A stretch of 64,000 nucleotides of DNA from an uncultured Pseudomonadota bacterium (GCA_949295085.1 CASFJS010000002.1:1-64000); one strand, 5' to 3'. Numbered from the stretch's first letter, positions 9,258 to 18,937 are shown. The notes: a model not told the origin generated them from the sequence alone. Numbers and translations are program-made.

Positions 9258-10070
9258 CTATTCGCTGATAACCTCGCCTTCGGCATCATATTTAACAATC
9301 GTTGCCTTATCCTGCAAACCTTTGATGATATCACCCATGGTCTTTTGCGCCAGCATCGAACGCAACTGACGCTCAACCTGCTTCAAAGGCTGCGGCTTGG
9401 CGTCGCGGATATCCTCAACCATAATCACATGATAGCCAAACTTGGTTTTGACCGGCTGCTTGGTAAACTGGCCTTTTTTAAGCTTAAAGGCCGCCTCGGA
9501 GAACTCCGGCACCATCATTTCTTTGGTAAAATAACCGAGCTCCGCCGGCTCATCCGAATATTCTTTGGCCAACTTGTCAAAATTGCCTTCTTTATTCAGG
9601 CGGGCAATAATTTCTTTGGCTTTATCCTCGCTGTCGACCAAAATATGTTTGGCTTTGATTTCTTTTTCGCCCTTAAAACTGTTTTTATAATCATTATAGA
9701 GTTTTCTCACCGCACTGTCGGTCACTTGGGCGCGAACCTCTTTTTCAAGGTAAATCTTGCGTGCCAGTTCTTCTTTCAGAGCCTTAAGCTGGATTTTATA
9801 TTCCGGCGTATCGGTCACTTTTGCCTCAACCGCGGCCTGATAAACAATTTCGCCATCAACAAAAATATCCAGCGTCCGACCGTAAAACTCATCAAACGAG
9901 GCTTTTTCCTTAACCACCGGATTGGTCTCATACGCCGCCTCAATATCGGCCACGCTGATATTTTTGCCGTTGACCACGGCCGCCACCCCGTCTTTGCCGG
10001 CAGCCGCGGCATAATCCGCCTGCAAAACGGCCAACCCCATAACGGCCAGAGCCACATATTTTTTATTCAT
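9258..10070 (-). CDS. Exported PpiC-type peptidyl-prolyl isomerase (parvulin)
   Basis: A periplasmic folding catalyst of the parvulin/SurA/PrsA type. The ATG at 10070 is chosen because GGAGG lies directly upstream and it begins a clean signal peptide (KKYVALAVMGLAVLQ... ending AAAA near residue 24); the 23-residue upstream extension of the frame is not needed. An N-terminal SurA-like helical region is followed by the PpiC domain at about 130-225 with KAKHILV, DEPAELGYFTKE and TKFGYHVIMVED. Its substrates are probably outer-membrane or secreted proteins. It diverges from secA, which is functionally apt for an export helper. Confidence 0.9.
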   Translation of the reverse strand: MNKKYVALAVMGLAVLQADYAAAAGKDGVAAVVNGKNISVADIEAAYETNPVVKEKASFDEFYGRTLDIFVDGEIVYQAAVEAKVTDTPEYKIQLKALKEELARKIYLEKEVRAQVTDSAVRKLYNDYKNSFKGEKEIKAKHILVDSEDKAKEIIARLNKEGNFDKLAKEYSDEPAELGYFTKEMMVPEFSEAAFKLKKGQFTKQPVKTKFGYHVIMVEDIRDAKPQPLKQVERQLRSMLAQKTMGDIIKGLQDKATIVKYDAEGEVISE

Positions 10071-10109
10071 GCTTTCCTCCTTAAAAATAACAAACGCACT
10101 TATTTGAGA

Positions 10110-10139
10110 GTTATATAATAAAAGCGCAAAATTTTCCAA
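10110..10139 (-). promoter_or_regulatory. Possible promoter of the parvulin gene
   Basis: On the minus strand TTGGAA (10139-10134) and TATAAC (10115-10110) are 18 bases apart and lie 40 bases before the start codon. Confidence 0.4.
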
Positions 10140-10177
10140 CTTATTTTTTTTTGCTGGTTTATAACTTCGTACGGCTC

Positions 10178-10206
10178 TTGACTCCGCGCCCGTAAAACAC
10201 TAAATG
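10178..10206 (+). promoter_or_regulatory. Probable secA promoter
   Basis: TTGACT (10178-10183) and TAAATG (10201-10206) are 17 bases apart, about 50 bases before the secA ATG. Confidence 0.45.
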
Positions 10207-10255
10207 TAAAACGTTAAACTATTGAATAATTGATAACTCTTAAGGATAAGAACAC

Positions 10256-12985
10256 ATGATAGGTAGCCTTGCCCGCAAACTTTTCGGCTCTGCCAACGAC
10301 CGTTATATCAAAAGACAATACAAAACTGTAGAAAAAATCAACGCGCTGGAGCCGGAAATTTCCAAGCTGAGCGATACTGAGCTCAAGGCCAAAACCGACG
10401 AGTTCCGCACCCGCCTCAAACAAGGCGAAACTTTAGACGACCTCCTGCCGGAAGCTTTTGCCGTCGTCCGTGAGGCTGCCAAGCGCACGTTGGGCCAACG
10501 CCATTACGACGTCCAGCTCATCGGCGGTATTGTTTTGCACCACGGCCAGATTGCCGAGATGAAAACCGGCGAAGGCAAAACCCTGGTTGCCACCCTGGCG
10601 GCCTATCTTAACGCCCTTGATGGCAAAGGCGTTCATATCGTCACCGTCAACGACTATCTGGCCAAACGCGACGCCGAATGGATGGGACAGGTCTACCGCT
10701 TTTTGGGCTTGACGGTTGACTATATTATTCATGAGAAAGACGACGAAGCCCGCCGCACCGCTTATAATGCCGATATTTTGTATGCCACCAACAACGAGCT
10801 TGGTTTTGACTACCTGCGCGATAACATGAAATTTCGCTTGGCCGATCTGGTACAGCGTCCGTTTAACTACGCCATTGTCGACGAAGTTGACTCGATTCTG
10901 ATTGATGAAGCCCGCACCCCGCTGATTATCTCCGGCGCTGCCGAAGACAGCTCGGAAAAATACATCCTCGTCAACCGCATTATTCCGCAACTGAACGATG
11001 ATGATTATGAAAAAGACGAAAAAGCCCGTCAGGTTACCTTAACCGAAAAAGGCATGGTTCATGTCGAGGAGCTCTTAAAACAGGTTGGTCTGATTACCGA
11101 GGGCGGCTTATACGATCTCGCCAACGTCAGCCTGGTACACCATGTCAATCAGGCTCTGCGGGCGCATAAAATGCACACCCGCGATGTTGACTACATTGTC
11201 AAAGACGGCAAGGTGATGATTATTGACGAATTCACCGGCCGCATGATGGAGGGCCGACGCTATTCCGATGGTCTGCACCAGGCGATTGAGGCCAAAGAAA
11301 GCGTCCAGATTCAGTCCGAGAACCAAACGCTTGCCTCCATCACTTTCCAAAACTACTTCCGTCTTTATCCGAAACTGGCCGGCATGACCGGCACCGCCAT
11401 GACCGAAGAAGCCGAGTTCAACGATATTTACAATCTGTCTTGTGTTGAGATTCCGACCAACCGGCCGGTTGTCCGTCAGGATCTGCATGATGAGATTTAT
11501 CGCACCGCGCGCGAGAAATACGACGCTATTATCAAAACCATTATTGAATGCCATGACAAAGGCCAGCCGGTTTTGGTCGGCACCGCCTCAATCGAAAAAT
11601 CCGAGCTGGTGGCCGATATGCTGGCAAAAAAAACCAACCTCAAGTTTGAGGTCTTGAACGCCCGTCACCATGAGCGCGAGGCGGCCATTGTCGCACAGGC
11701 CGGTGTTTCCGGCGCCATCACCATTGCCACCAACATGGCCGGTCGCGGCACCGATATTCAGCTCGGCGGCAACGTCGATATGCGCCTGAAACAAATGCTC
11801 AAAGGCGACGAAACGCCCGAGCAGATTGAGACCTTGCGTGAAAAAATAAAACAGGAGGTTGAGGCCGACAAAGAAAAGGTCAAAGCCGCCGGCGGCCTGT
11901 ACATCCTGGGCACCGAGCGCCACGAAAGCCGCCGTATCGACAACCAGTTGCGCGGCCGTTCCGGTCGTCAGGGCGACCCCGGAACATCAAAATTCTTCCT
12001 CTCGCTGGAAGACGACCTGATGCGTATTTTCGGCTCTGAGCGCATGAGCATTATGCTACAGCGTTTGGGTCTGCCCGAGGGCGAACCTCTGGTTCACCCC
12101 TGGATCAGCAAGGCGCTGGAAAAAGCCCAGCAAAAAGTTGAAGAACGCAACTTTGACATCCGCAAAAACCTGCTCAAATACGACAACGTCATGAACGAGC
12201 AACGCAAAGTTATCTACGAACAGCGCCGCGAATTGATGGAAGCCGATGACGTTTCCGAAACCGTAGCCGATATGTGCCACGACCAGATTCGCAATCTGAT
12301 TTACAAAAACATTGCCTACGGCTCTTCACCCAAAGACTGGAATGCCGAAGCTATCCGTCAGGATCTGGCACGCTTGAGCGGCGTGTTGCTGCCGGTTGAC
12401 GAATGGATAAACGAGCCGGAAATGGATTCGGAAAAGCTGGTTGACAAAGCCACCGAAGCTCTTGATGCAGCGCAAAAAGCCAAAAATGCCGAAGTTCCGG
12501 CCGACATTGTCCGCATGGTCGAAAAGTCTATCCTGTTGCAGGAGTTGGATGTTTTGTGGAAAGACCACATCGCCACACTGGATTATATGCGCCACACCAT
12601 TGTTTTGCGCGCCTATGGCCAAAAAGACCCGCTCAACGAATATAAAAAAGAGGCATTTAACCTGTTTTCCGAGATGTTGAATCAGCTTGGCGAAAAGGTT
12701 GCGTTTATTTTAATGCGCACGGTCATTCAACAAAACGCCGCCAGCGATCTGGAGGAAAAGAACGCTCGTCAGGCCAAAATGCAGGCTGTGCACGAAAGTC
12801 CGGTCAATTTGCTTTCGGGCAAACCGACTTCCGAAACACCGACACCGGAAAAACAAACGCCGTTCAGCTACGGTAAACAGGCCGTTGATCCCAAAGACCC
12901 GTCGACTTGGGGCAAAGTGGCGCGCAACGACTTATGCCCATGCGGCAGCGGCAAAAAATACAAACATTGCCACGGCCAGGTATAA
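10256..12985 (+). CDS. secA: Preprotein translocase ATPase SecA
   Basis: Motor that drives unfolded preproteins through SecYEG. The 909 residues carry Walker A in MKTGEGKT (102-109), the DEAD-type helicase motifs ([16 protein letters not shown]), the preprotein-binding insert, the second nucleotide-binding fold ([26 protein letters not shown]) and a C-terminal zinc-binding SEC-C motif with Cys894, Cys896, Cys905 and His906, which contacts SecB. AAGGA precedes the ATG. It is monocistronic, with its own promoter and terminator. Confidence 0.98.
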   Translation: MIGSLARKLFGSANDRYIKRQYKTVEKINALEPEISKLSDTELKAKTDEFRTRLKQGETLDDLLPEAFAVVREAAKRTLGQRHYDVQLIGGIVLHHGQIAEMKTGEGKTLVATLAAYLNALDGKGVHIVTVNDYLAKRDAEWMGQVYRFLGLTVDYIIHEKDDEARRTAYNADILYATNNELGFDYLRDNMKFRLADLVQRPFNYAIVDEVDSILIDEARTPLIISGAAEDSSEKYILVNRIIPQLNDDDYEKDEKARQVTLTEKGMVHVEELLKQVGLITEGGLYDLANVSLVHHVNQALRAHKMHTRDVDYIVKDGKVMIIDEFTGRMMEGRRYSDGLHQAIEAKESVQIQSENQTLASITFQNYFRLYPKLAGMTGTAMTEEAEFNDIYNLSCVEIPTNRPVVRQDLHDEIYRTAREKYDAIIKTIIECHDKGQPVLVGTASIEKSELVADMLAKKTNLKFEVLNARHHEREAAIVAQAGVSGAITIATNMAGRGTDIQLGGNVDMRLKQMLKGDETPEQIETLREKIKQEVEADKEKVKAAGGLYILGTERHESRRIDNQLRGRSGRQGDPGTSKFFLSLEDDLMRIFGSERMSIMLQRLGLPEGEPLVHPWISKALEKAQQKVEERNFDIRKNLLKYDNVMNEQRKVIYEQRRELMEADDVSETVADMCHDQIRNLIYKNIAYGSSPKDWNAEAIRQDLARLSGVLLPVDEWINEPEMDSEKLVDKATEALDAAQKAKNAEVPADIVRMVEKSILLQELDVLWKDHIATLDYMRHTIVLRAYGQKDPLNEYKKEAFNLFSEMLNQLGEKVAFILMRTVIQQNAASDLEEKNARQAKMQAVHESPVNLLSGKPTSETPTPEKQTPFSYGKQAVDPKDPSTWGKVARNDLCPCGSGKKYKHCHGQV

Positions 12986-12995
12986 TCTGAAAGAG

Positions 12996-13021
12996 CCTCC
13001 GTCAAAAACGGAGGTTTTTTC
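12996..13021 (+). terminator. secA terminator
   Basis: A 7-bp stem CCTCCGT/ACGGAGG (12996-13002 with 13008-13014) is followed by a T-rich tract. Confidence 0.85.
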
Positions 13022-13027
13022 TTTTTT

Positions 13028-13146
13028 TGTCATTCTGATCTTTTCTTTTTCTGTCATTCTGATCTTTTCTTTTTCTGTCATTCTGAGCGTTATTTTTCTG
13101 TCATTCTGATCTTTTCTTTTTCTGTCATTCTGATCTTTTCTTTTTC
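13028..13146 (+). repeat. Tandem repeat, 24-bp unit, five copies
   Basis: Four identical 24-bp units start at 13028, 13052, 13099 and 13123. They begin TGTCATTCTGATC and end in a C/T-rich stretch. One diverged 23-bp unit (TGTCATTCTGAGCG...) starts at 13076. The unit head TGTCATTCTGA is the same as the left edge of the adjacent palindromic element, as if the array grew out of it by slippage. Because the unit is 24 bp, an open frame runs through it on the minus strand, but it has no features of a gene. Confidence 0.9.
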
Positions 13147-13147
13147 T

Positions 13148-13210
13148 GTCATTCTGAGGGACGAACGTCCCGAAGAATCTCTGAGATGTTTCGCTCCCGC
13201 TCAACATGAC
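13148..13210. repeat. REP-like imperfect inverted repeat
   Basis: A 63-bp element whose ends are inverted copies (GTCATTCTGAGGG... against ...GCTCAACATGAC) with the inner arms GAATCTC and GAGATG meeting near 13181. This edge sequence (CATTCTGAG...AGAATCTC) resembles intergenic REP or MITE-like elements known from many bacterial genomes. No open reading frame is carried, so it would depend on an enzyme elsewhere if mobile. Confidence 0.65.
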
Positions 13211-13409
13211 GAGATATTGTCATCGCTCATCGGGAGGTATTTCTCTACTCACAAACTGTCATCGCTGCGCAAGTGTTTTTTGACAAAATTTCGAAAAAAG
13301 CCGTTTTTTCTTTTCCGTCACACCAAAAATAATTGGCTAAGCATCATTTTTTTCTGGATTTTTTATCTGCCCGATGATATAAAGCGCTCAGGTATAAGTT
13401 TATTACCCG

Positions 13410-13458
13410 AAAAGCCGGTAGATCAGGCGTAAAACCGTCTAATTTAACAACGGCTTTT
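13410..13458 (+). other. Terminator-like hairpin in the nifJ leader
   Basis: AAAAGCCG (13410-13417) and CGGCTTTT (13451-13458) can pair, and the right arm runs into seven T. It ends 35 bases before the nifJ start. The placement suggests an attenuator or the terminator of a short upstream transcript. A 12-bp perfect palindrome GTTAACGTTAAC (13467-13478) follows just before the ribosome-binding site AAGGA. I do not recognise a known riboswitch in the gap 13211-13492, and no coding sequence is convincing there. Confidence 0.45.
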
Positions 13459-13492
13459 TTTATTTTGTTAACGTTAACTTTAAGGATGAAAT

Positions 13493-16400
13493 ATGTCTGA
13501 AGTAAAGATGAAAATGATGGACGGTAACGAAGCTGCCGCTTCGGTTGCCCACCGCATGAACGAAGTCTGCGTCATCTACCCGATTACCCCGTCCTCACCG
13601 ATGGGCGAATGGGCCGATGCGTGGTCTGCCGCCAAACAAAAAAATATCTGGGGCGTTATCCCAGAGGTTCAGGAGATGCAGTCCGAGGCCGGCGCTGCCG
13701 GTGCCTGCCACGGCTCGATTCAGGCCGGTTCTTTAACCACCACTTTTACCGCCTCGCAAGGCCTCCTGTTGATGATCCCGAACATGTACAAAATCGCCGG
13801 TGAATTGAGCCCGTTTGTTATGCATGTTGCCGCGCGTTCTCTGGCCTATCATGCTTTGTCGATTTTCGGCGACCACTCCGACGTCATGTCCTGCCGTCAG
13901 ACCGGCTTTGCCATGCTCTGCTCCAACTCGGTGCAGGAAGCGCACGACTTTGCGGCCATCGCTCAGACATCAACTTTGCGTTCGCGCGTACCGTTTATGC
14001 ACTTTTTTGACGGTTTCCGCACCTCGCACGAAATCAAAAAAATCAAACTCTTGTCCGATGACGACCTGCGCGCCATGATGGAAGGCATTGATTATACCTT
14101 CAATGCCGAACACGCCCTGCGTCCGGAAAAACCGGTTATTCGCGGCACGGCGCAAAACCCCGATGTTTTCTTCCAGGGTCGTGAAGCCTGCAACAAATAC
14201 TATCATCAGGTTGAGGGCATCGTTCAGGAAGAAATGGACAAATTTGCCAAGATCTCCGGCCGCCAGTACAAGGTTGTCGAATACGTCGGCCCCGAGGACG
14301 CCGAACAGGTTATCGTCATCATGGGTTCCGGCGCCGAAACGGTTGAAGAAACCATCAATTACTTAAACAACAACGGCTACAAAGTCGGCTTGATGAAAGT
14401 CCGCCTCTATCGTCCGTTCCCAGAAAAATCCTTTGTTAAGGCCTTGCCGGCTTCGGTCAAGGTTGTCAATGTTTTGGACCGCACCAAAGAATCCGGATCC
14501 ATCGGCGAACCTCTGTATCTGGATGTCGTCGCCACATTGACTCAGGCTTTTGCCAATGGCGAAATCGCCGCTATGCCGCGCATTTTCGGCGGCCGTTACG
14601 GCTTGTCGTCCAAAGAATTTACCCCCGGTATGGTTCGCGCCGTTTATGACAACGGTGCCTCAATGAAACCGATTAACGGCTTCTCGGTCGGCATTAACGA
14701 TGACGTCAACAACACCTCGCTGCCGTTCTCGGACGATATTGACACCGAGGGCAAAGACGTTGTCCGCGCCGTGTTTTACGGCCTGGGTGCGGACGGCACC
14801 GTCGGCGCCAACAAAAACTCGATTAAGATTATTGCTGAAGACGCCGGCAAATACGGTCAGGGCTATTTTGTTTACGATTCACGCAAATCCGGCTCCATGA
14901 CCACGTCGCACCTGCGTTTCTCTGATAATCCGATTAAAGCGGCTTATCAGATTAACAAGGCCGATTTCGTTGCCTGCCACCAGTTCCCGTTTATGGCCAA
15001 GGTTGATATCTTAAAGATTGCCAAACCGGGCGCAACCTTCCTGTTAAATGCGCCTTATCCGGCGGACGAAGTATGGAATCATCTGCCGATTGAGGTTCAG
15101 GAAGAAATCATCAACAAAAAGCTCAACTTCTACACCATCAACGCGGTAGAGGTTGCGCGCGAAACCGGCATGGGCCAGCGTATCAACACCATTATGCAGG
15201 CCTGCTTCTTCGCCATTTCCAACATTCTGCCCAAAGACGAAGCCATTGAGCAGATTAAGAATGCGATTAAGAAGACCTATTCCAAAAAAGGCGATGCCAT
15301 TGTTCAAAAGAACTTTGCCGCCGTTGACGCTTCTTTGGCACATCTGCACAAGGTAGAATATCCGCATGAGGTTACCTCAACCGTCCATCGGCTGCCGCCG
15401 GTTCCGGAAGACGCGCCGGAATTCATCAAAAAGGTTACCGGCGAGATTATCGCCGACCGCGGCAACGAGCTGCCGGTTTCGGCTTTTGCCGAGGTTGCCG
15501 ACGGCACCTGGCCGACCGGTACCACGCAGTACGAAAAACGCTGCATCGCGACCGAGGTTCCGGTTTGGGATCCGGAAACCTGCATCCAATGCGGCAAATG
15601 CTCGCTGGTTTGCCCGCACGGCGTTATCCGTATGAAAGTCGCCAGTGAAGAAGAACTGAAAAACGCGCCGGCTTCATTCAAATCAGCCGCCTACAAAGGC
15701 AAAGAGTTTGCCGGCAAGCGCTTTATCTGGCAGCTTTCGCCGGAAGACTGCACCGGCTGCGGCATCTGCACTTCGGCCTGCCCGGCCAAGAATAAGGCCA
15801 ATCCGGAACTTAAGGCTATCAATATGGATCATATTGAAAACCATCTGGAAGCCGAAAAAGCCAACTGGAAGTTCTTTGAGACCCTGCCTTACGTAAAACG
15901 TACCGAGGTTGTCAAGAACCTGCCCAAGACCACGCAGATGATTCAGCCGTTGTTTGAATTCTCCGGCGCCTGCGCCGGCTGCGGCGAAACGCCTTATGTC
16001 AAACTGCTGACCCAGTTGTTCGGCGACCGCATGGTTGTGGCCAACGCCACCGGCTGCTCGTCTATTTATTCGGGCAACCTGCCGACCACGCCTTATGCCA
16101 AAGACGAAAAAGGCCATGGTCCGGCCTGGTCAAACTCGCTGTTTGAAGACAACGCCGAGTTCGGCCTGGGTATGCGTTTTTCGATTGATCAGCAAAACGG
16201 CTTTGCCAAACAGCTGCTTGAAGGCTTAAAAGACAAAGTCGGTGCCGATTTGGTAGAAAAGCTTTTGAACAACCCGCAGAAAACCGATGTTGAAATCGAC
16301 GAGCAGCGCGAACTGGTTAAACAACTGCGTGCCAAACTCGCCGGCATCAACACCGCCGAAGCCAAACACCTTGACAAACTGGCCGATTACCTGATTAAGA

Positions 16401-17053
16401 AATCGGTTTGGATCTTGGGCGGCGACGGCTGGGCTTATGATATCGGTTTCGGCGGTTTGGATCACGTCATTGCTTCCGGCAAAAACGTCAATATTCTGGT
16501 TATGGATACCGGCGTTTACTCCAACACCGGCGGCCAACAGTCCAAAGCGACCCCGATGGGGGCTTCGGCCAAGTTTGCCACGGCTGGTAAATCATTGCCA
16601 AAGAAAGATCTGGGCATGATTGCCATGTCTTACGGCAATGTCTATGTGGCGCAGGTTTCCATTGGCGCCAATGACAGCCAGGTTATCAAAGCCATGAACG
16701 AAGCCGAGGCTTATGACGGCCCGTCCATCATCATTGCCTACTCACATTGTATTGCGCAGGGCTTTAACCTGATTGACGGTCTTGCCCACCAGAAAGCGGC
16801 CGTTGAATCCGGCTCATGGCCGTTGTACCGTTACAATCCGGAAAACATTCACGAAGGCAAAGCGCCGCTTTCTCTGGACTCCAGAGCACCGAGCAAGCCT
16901 TTGGCCGACTACATGGCTAACGAAACCCGTTTCCAGATTGTCAACAAACAAAATCCGGAGCGCTACAACACCTTGTTGAACAAGGCGCAGGAAAACGTTA
17001 ATGAAAAACGTTCGCTTCTGGAACACATGGCCGAATTCAAGGTTGCCGAGTAA
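13493..17053 (+). CDS. nifJ: Pyruvate:ferredoxin (flavodoxin) oxidoreductase
   Basis: Oxidises pyruvate with CoA to acetyl-CoA and CO2 and reduces ferredoxin or flavodoxin. The 1186-residue single chain has the full domain order: N-terminal pyrimidine domain (CVIYPITPSSPMGEWAD), transketolase C-terminal-like domain, an EKR-type linker, a two-cluster ferredoxin domain with CIQCGKC (from 697) and CTGCGIC (from 753), the third-cluster CAGCGE (from 827), and the thiamine diphosphate site GDGWAYDIGFGG. This enzyme is oxygen-sensitive and replaces pyruvate dehydrogenase in anaerobes, which anchors the fermentative reading of the genome. It is monocistronic with its own terminator. Confidence 0.97.
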   Translation: MSEVKMKMMDGNEAAASVAHRMNEVCVIYPITPSSPMGEWADAWSAAKQKNIWGVIPEVQEMQSEAGAAGACHGSIQAGSLTTTFTASQGLLLMIPNMYKIAGELSPFVMHVAARSLAYHALSIFGDHSDVMSCRQTGFAMLCSNSVQEAHDFAAIAQTSTLRSRVPFMHFFDGFRTSHEIKKIKLLSDDDLRAMMEGIDYTFNAEHALRPEKPVIRGTAQNPDVFFQGREACNKYYHQVEGIVQEEMDKFAKISGRQYKVVEYVGPEDAEQVIVIMGSGAETVEETINYLNNNGYKVGLMKVRLYRPFPEKSFVKALPASVKVVNVLDRTKESGSIGEPLYLDVVATLTQAFANGEIAAMPRIFGGRYGLSSKEFTPGMVRAVYDNGASMKPINGFSVGINDDVNNTSLPFSDDIDTEGKDVVRAVFYGLGADGTVGANKNSIKIIAEDAGKYGQGYFVYDSRKSGSMTTSHLRFSDNPIKAAYQINKADFVACHQFPFMAKVDILKIAKPGATFLLNAPYPADEVWNHLPIEVQEEIINKKLNFYTINAVEVARETGMGQRINTIMQACFFAISNILPKDEAIEQIKNAIKKTYSKKGDAIVQKNFAAVDASLAHLHKVEYPHEVTSTVHRLPPVPEDAPEFIKKVTGEIIADRGNELPVSAFAEVADGTWPTGTTQYEKRCIATEVPVWDPETCIQCGKCSLVCPHGVIRMKVASEEELKNAPASFKSAAYKGKEFAGKRFIWQLSPEDCTGCGICTSACPAKNKANPELKAINMDHIENHLEAEKANWKFFETLPYVKRTEVVKNLPKTTQMIQPLFEFSGACAGCGETPYVKLLTQLFGDRMVVANATGCSSIYSGNLPTTPYAKDEKGHGPAWSNSLFEDNAEFGLGMRFSIDQQNGFAKQLLEGLKDKVGADLVEKLLNNPQKTDVEIDEQRELVKQLRAKLAGINTAEAKHLDKLADYLIKKSVWILGGDGWAYDIGFGGLDHVIASGKNVNILVMDTGVYSNTGGQQSKATPMGASAKFATAGKSLPKKDLGMIAMSYGNVYVAQVSIGANDSQVIKAMNEAEAYDGPSIIIAYSHCIAQGFNLIDGLAHQKAAVESGSWPLYRYNPENIHEGKAPLSLDSRAPSKPLADYMANETRFQIVNKQNPERYNTLLNKAQENVNEKRSLLEHMAEFKVAE

Positions 17054-17074
17054 TCGGGCTTTGTAACGCCAAAA

Positions 17075-17105
17075 ACGCTCCGTCGAAATTGACGGAGCGT
17101 TTTTT
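17075..17105 (+). terminator. nifJ terminator
   Basis: A perfect 10-bp stem (17075-17084 with 17091-17100) is followed by T residues. Confidence 0.9.
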
Positions 17106-17111
17106 GTAAAT

Positions 17112-17154
17112 AAAAAAACAAACCCCTCACCGAGAAAAAACGGTAAAGGGTTTG
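17112..17154 (-). terminator. Terminator of the leftward gene ending at 17161
   Basis: CAAACCC/GGGTTTG and CACCG/CGGT arms pair (17119-17132 with 17141-17154), and on the minus strand the hairpin is followed by a run of T (17118-17112). Confidence 0.75.
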
Positions 17155-17160
17155 CTGTTT

Positions 17161-18075
17161 TTAGACCGCATCGACATACTGTTTAACCAGTTTGTCGACC
17201 TGATACCGGACACGGCGGCAAACATCGTCGCCGCTCAGGCATTCGGCCTTTCTTTCTGCAATCAGGTCGGCATAATCTTCGGCATACAGGCCGAGATATT
17301 CCCAGTCGCGATCATTTTCCAGTCCCAGAACATATCCTTTTTCGACCAGATTGCGTAAATGCAGCTTTTTCGGAGCCGTATAGCGGGATTCGCTGCTCAA
17401 TTTGTAGCGCACGATATCCCAATCCTGACGGGCATGGATAATACTGCCGATCATGATATCAACCGCGATACCGCCGGAAAAAACGTTTTCCGCGTCGAAG
17501 ATTCGCTCCTCAACCTGCACCACGGGATTATCATAAAACACCCATCTGACTTGGGGTATCCGCTGATAAAGCTCCTGCGCCACCGCCATCGAATAGCCGC
17601 GGGAAGAAAAGACGACCGCCGTTCTGATATCAGGCTTTTCTGCCAACATATCCTCCAGAGTCTCACACGGATCCCTCCGGTCGAACACCGGTTTGGGATG
17701 CCTTTTGAGCACCTTTTTCGGAATACCGAGCCGCATCAGGATAACCTTAAGCCACCACTCGGCCGAATAACCGAGATCAATTATCGGTGCCGTGGTAAAA
17801 CCGGGCATACAAACCACCTCGGGATACGCCTCCTCCATCCGTTGATAATGCCGCAAAAAAGCGGCTGCCTCGGCCGCGGCACGCAAACTGTCGCCGACAA
17901 CCAGAACAATATCGGGTTTCAGTTTCGGTCCGCCGAAGATGGAAACCGTTGGCAGGGGTATTTGCCTGCTTCCGTATTCACAACGAAATCCACTGGTGGC
18001 TGTCAGCCATGTCTCCCAGCGCATAACCTCTCTTTGTTCGGATAAAGAAAGGACTCTTTTGACATCTTTTGCCAT
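17161..18075 (-). CDS. Uncharacterised protein, tentative YdcF/SanA (DUF218)-like
   Basis: A 304-residue cytoplasmic protein without signal peptide or membrane helix. Its middle part recalls the DUF218 fold: a strand DIVLVVGDS followed by a helix rich in Ala, VVCMPGFTTAP, a helix ending ILMRLGIPKKVL, and VVFSSRGYSMAVAQELYQR followed by WVFYDNP. The characteristic glycine-rich start of YdcF is weak, so the family call is tentative. No strong ribosome-binding site precedes the ATG. It is flanked by nifJ and diverges from another unrecognised gene. A role cannot be assigned. Confidence 0.6.
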   Translation of the reverse strand: MAKDVKRVLSLSEQREVMRWETWLTATSGFRCEYGSRQIPLPTVSIFGGPKLKPDIVLVVGDSLRAAAEAAAFLRHYQRMEEAYPEVVCMPGFTTAPIIDLGYSAEWWLKVILMRLGIPKKVLKRHPKPVFDRRDPCETLEDMLAEKPDIRTAVVFSSRGYSMAVAQELYQRIPQVRWVFYDNPVVQVEERIFDAENVFSGGIAVDIMIGSIIHARQDWDIVRYKLSSESRYTAPKKLHLRNLVEKGYVLGLENDRDWEYLGLYAEDYADLIAERKAECLSGDDVCRRVRYQVDKLVKQYVDAV

Positions 18076-18158
18076 AATATAAAAATTTAGGGGTTAATAA
18101 TAAGTTCTCATCTACCTCATTCATATAAGACATTTAGACAAAAAGCAAGACAAAAAAC

Positions 18159-18188
18159 TTTACAAATAAAAATTTTTCGTTGTATATT
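18159..18188 (+). promoter_or_regulatory. Probable promoter of the 230-residue hypothetical gene
   Basis: TTTACA (18159-18164) and TATATT (18183-18188) are 18 bases apart in a very AT-rich region, 35 bases before the ATG. Confidence 0.5.
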
Positions 18189-18222
18189 AACGATAGAAAC
18201 AAAATTATTAAAAATAAGAATT

Positions 18223-18915
18223 ATGAAAAAAGAAGAAAAGTATTTAAAAACACCGGAATGGCCTTATGCATCGCAACATCAGGCCAAGCAGGCTTTGGAC
18301 AGTATCAAAAAGACCGACCTTTGGCCGGAACCGTATCTGGTTTCGTATAAAACGAAAAAATCTGATGAGCCAAAAGTTGTTTTCTGTTGGATATTTACCG
18401 ACAACAAAACAACCGAAGCGCTCCTGCCGGCATACCCCATACCGGAAGATGTGCAATTCCGTTACAAAGGGCGTCACTTGCAACATCTGTCGGAAAACGA
18501 ATTTTTTTTGATAGATAACCTGCTTTACGTCTTGCAAAAAACGCCGGAGGACGGATACATCGTCAAGAAGATCTCTTACTTCTTTGATATGGAACTGGCC
18601 GGACATTATGCCATGCTAAAATACGGGAAAAAAATGTTCTGGCGTCTGAGATACTCCACCTGCGGCAATCAACCTTTGGGGATTATCTGGGATGGCGCCG
18701 TAAATCAGGACGACAAATACCCGGACATCATGCTGTCGGTTTGGCCGGAAGATAAACAAAACTTCGTCGGCTGCCGCTTTGGCGATATCCAGCTCCAAAA
18801 CATTCCCTCAAACAGCATTATAAGCCACTACGACGACTACTATGTTGTTGAGGAGGATGAAGAGACAATCCGTATCATTCCGGCTGAAGAAAAATTCGGA
18901 AACCTGCACTTTTAA
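18223..18915 (+). CDS. Hypothetical protein
   Basis: A 230-residue soluble protein with no recognised family. It is rich in Tyr, Trp and charged residues, has no signal peptide or membrane helix, and ends in an acidic stretch (VVEEDEET) before a short basic/aromatic tail. The codon use looks like that of neighbours. It has its own promoter, and the stop codon sits inside the terminator hairpin. It diverges from the tentative DUF218-like gene, with 147 AT-rich bases between them. No function is proposed. Confidence 0.75.
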   Translation: MKKEEKYLKTPEWPYASQHQAKQALDSIKKTDLWPEPYLVSYKTKKSDEPKVVFCWIFTDNKTTEALLPAYPIPEDVQFRYKGRHLQHLSENEFFLIDNLLYVLQKTPEDGYIVKKISYFFDMELAGHYAMLKYGKKMFWRLRYSTCGNQPLGIIWDGAVNQDDKYPDIMLSVWPEDKQNFVGCRFGDIQLQNIPSNSIISHYDDYYVVEEDEETIRIIPAEEKFGNLHF

Positions 18916-18935
18916 CCAAGTGCAGGTTTCCTGCT
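18899..18935. terminator. Terminator overlapping the end of the hypothetical gene
   Basis: AAACCTGCACT (about 18900-18910) pairs with AGTGCAGGTTT (18919-18929). A T-rich tract follows on the plus strand and a shorter one on the minus strand, so it may also end the convergent aminopeptidase operon. Confidence 0.7.
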
Positions 18936-18937
18936 TT

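Noticed and set aside
9345-10118. 257-codon open frame opposite the parvulin gene
   Set aside because: It is the antisense shadow of a well-supported gene with signal peptide and PpiC motifs and lacks its own signals. The long shadow frames at 18842-19621 and 20454-21038 (plus strand) are rejected for the same reason.
13028-13146. CRISPR array
   Set aside because: The 24-bp units are directly adjacent with no variable spacers.
12932-13207. Minus-strand open frame of 91 codons with Lys/Arg/Asp/Thr repeats
   Set aside because: It is the translation of the 24-bp tandem repeat, whose length is a multiple of three, plus the end of secA antisense. No ribosome-binding site or conserved feature is seen.
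13217-13432. 71-codon open frame in the nifJ leader
   Set aside because: It is basic and aromatic without homologous features, overlaps the leader hairpin and has no convincing start signal.
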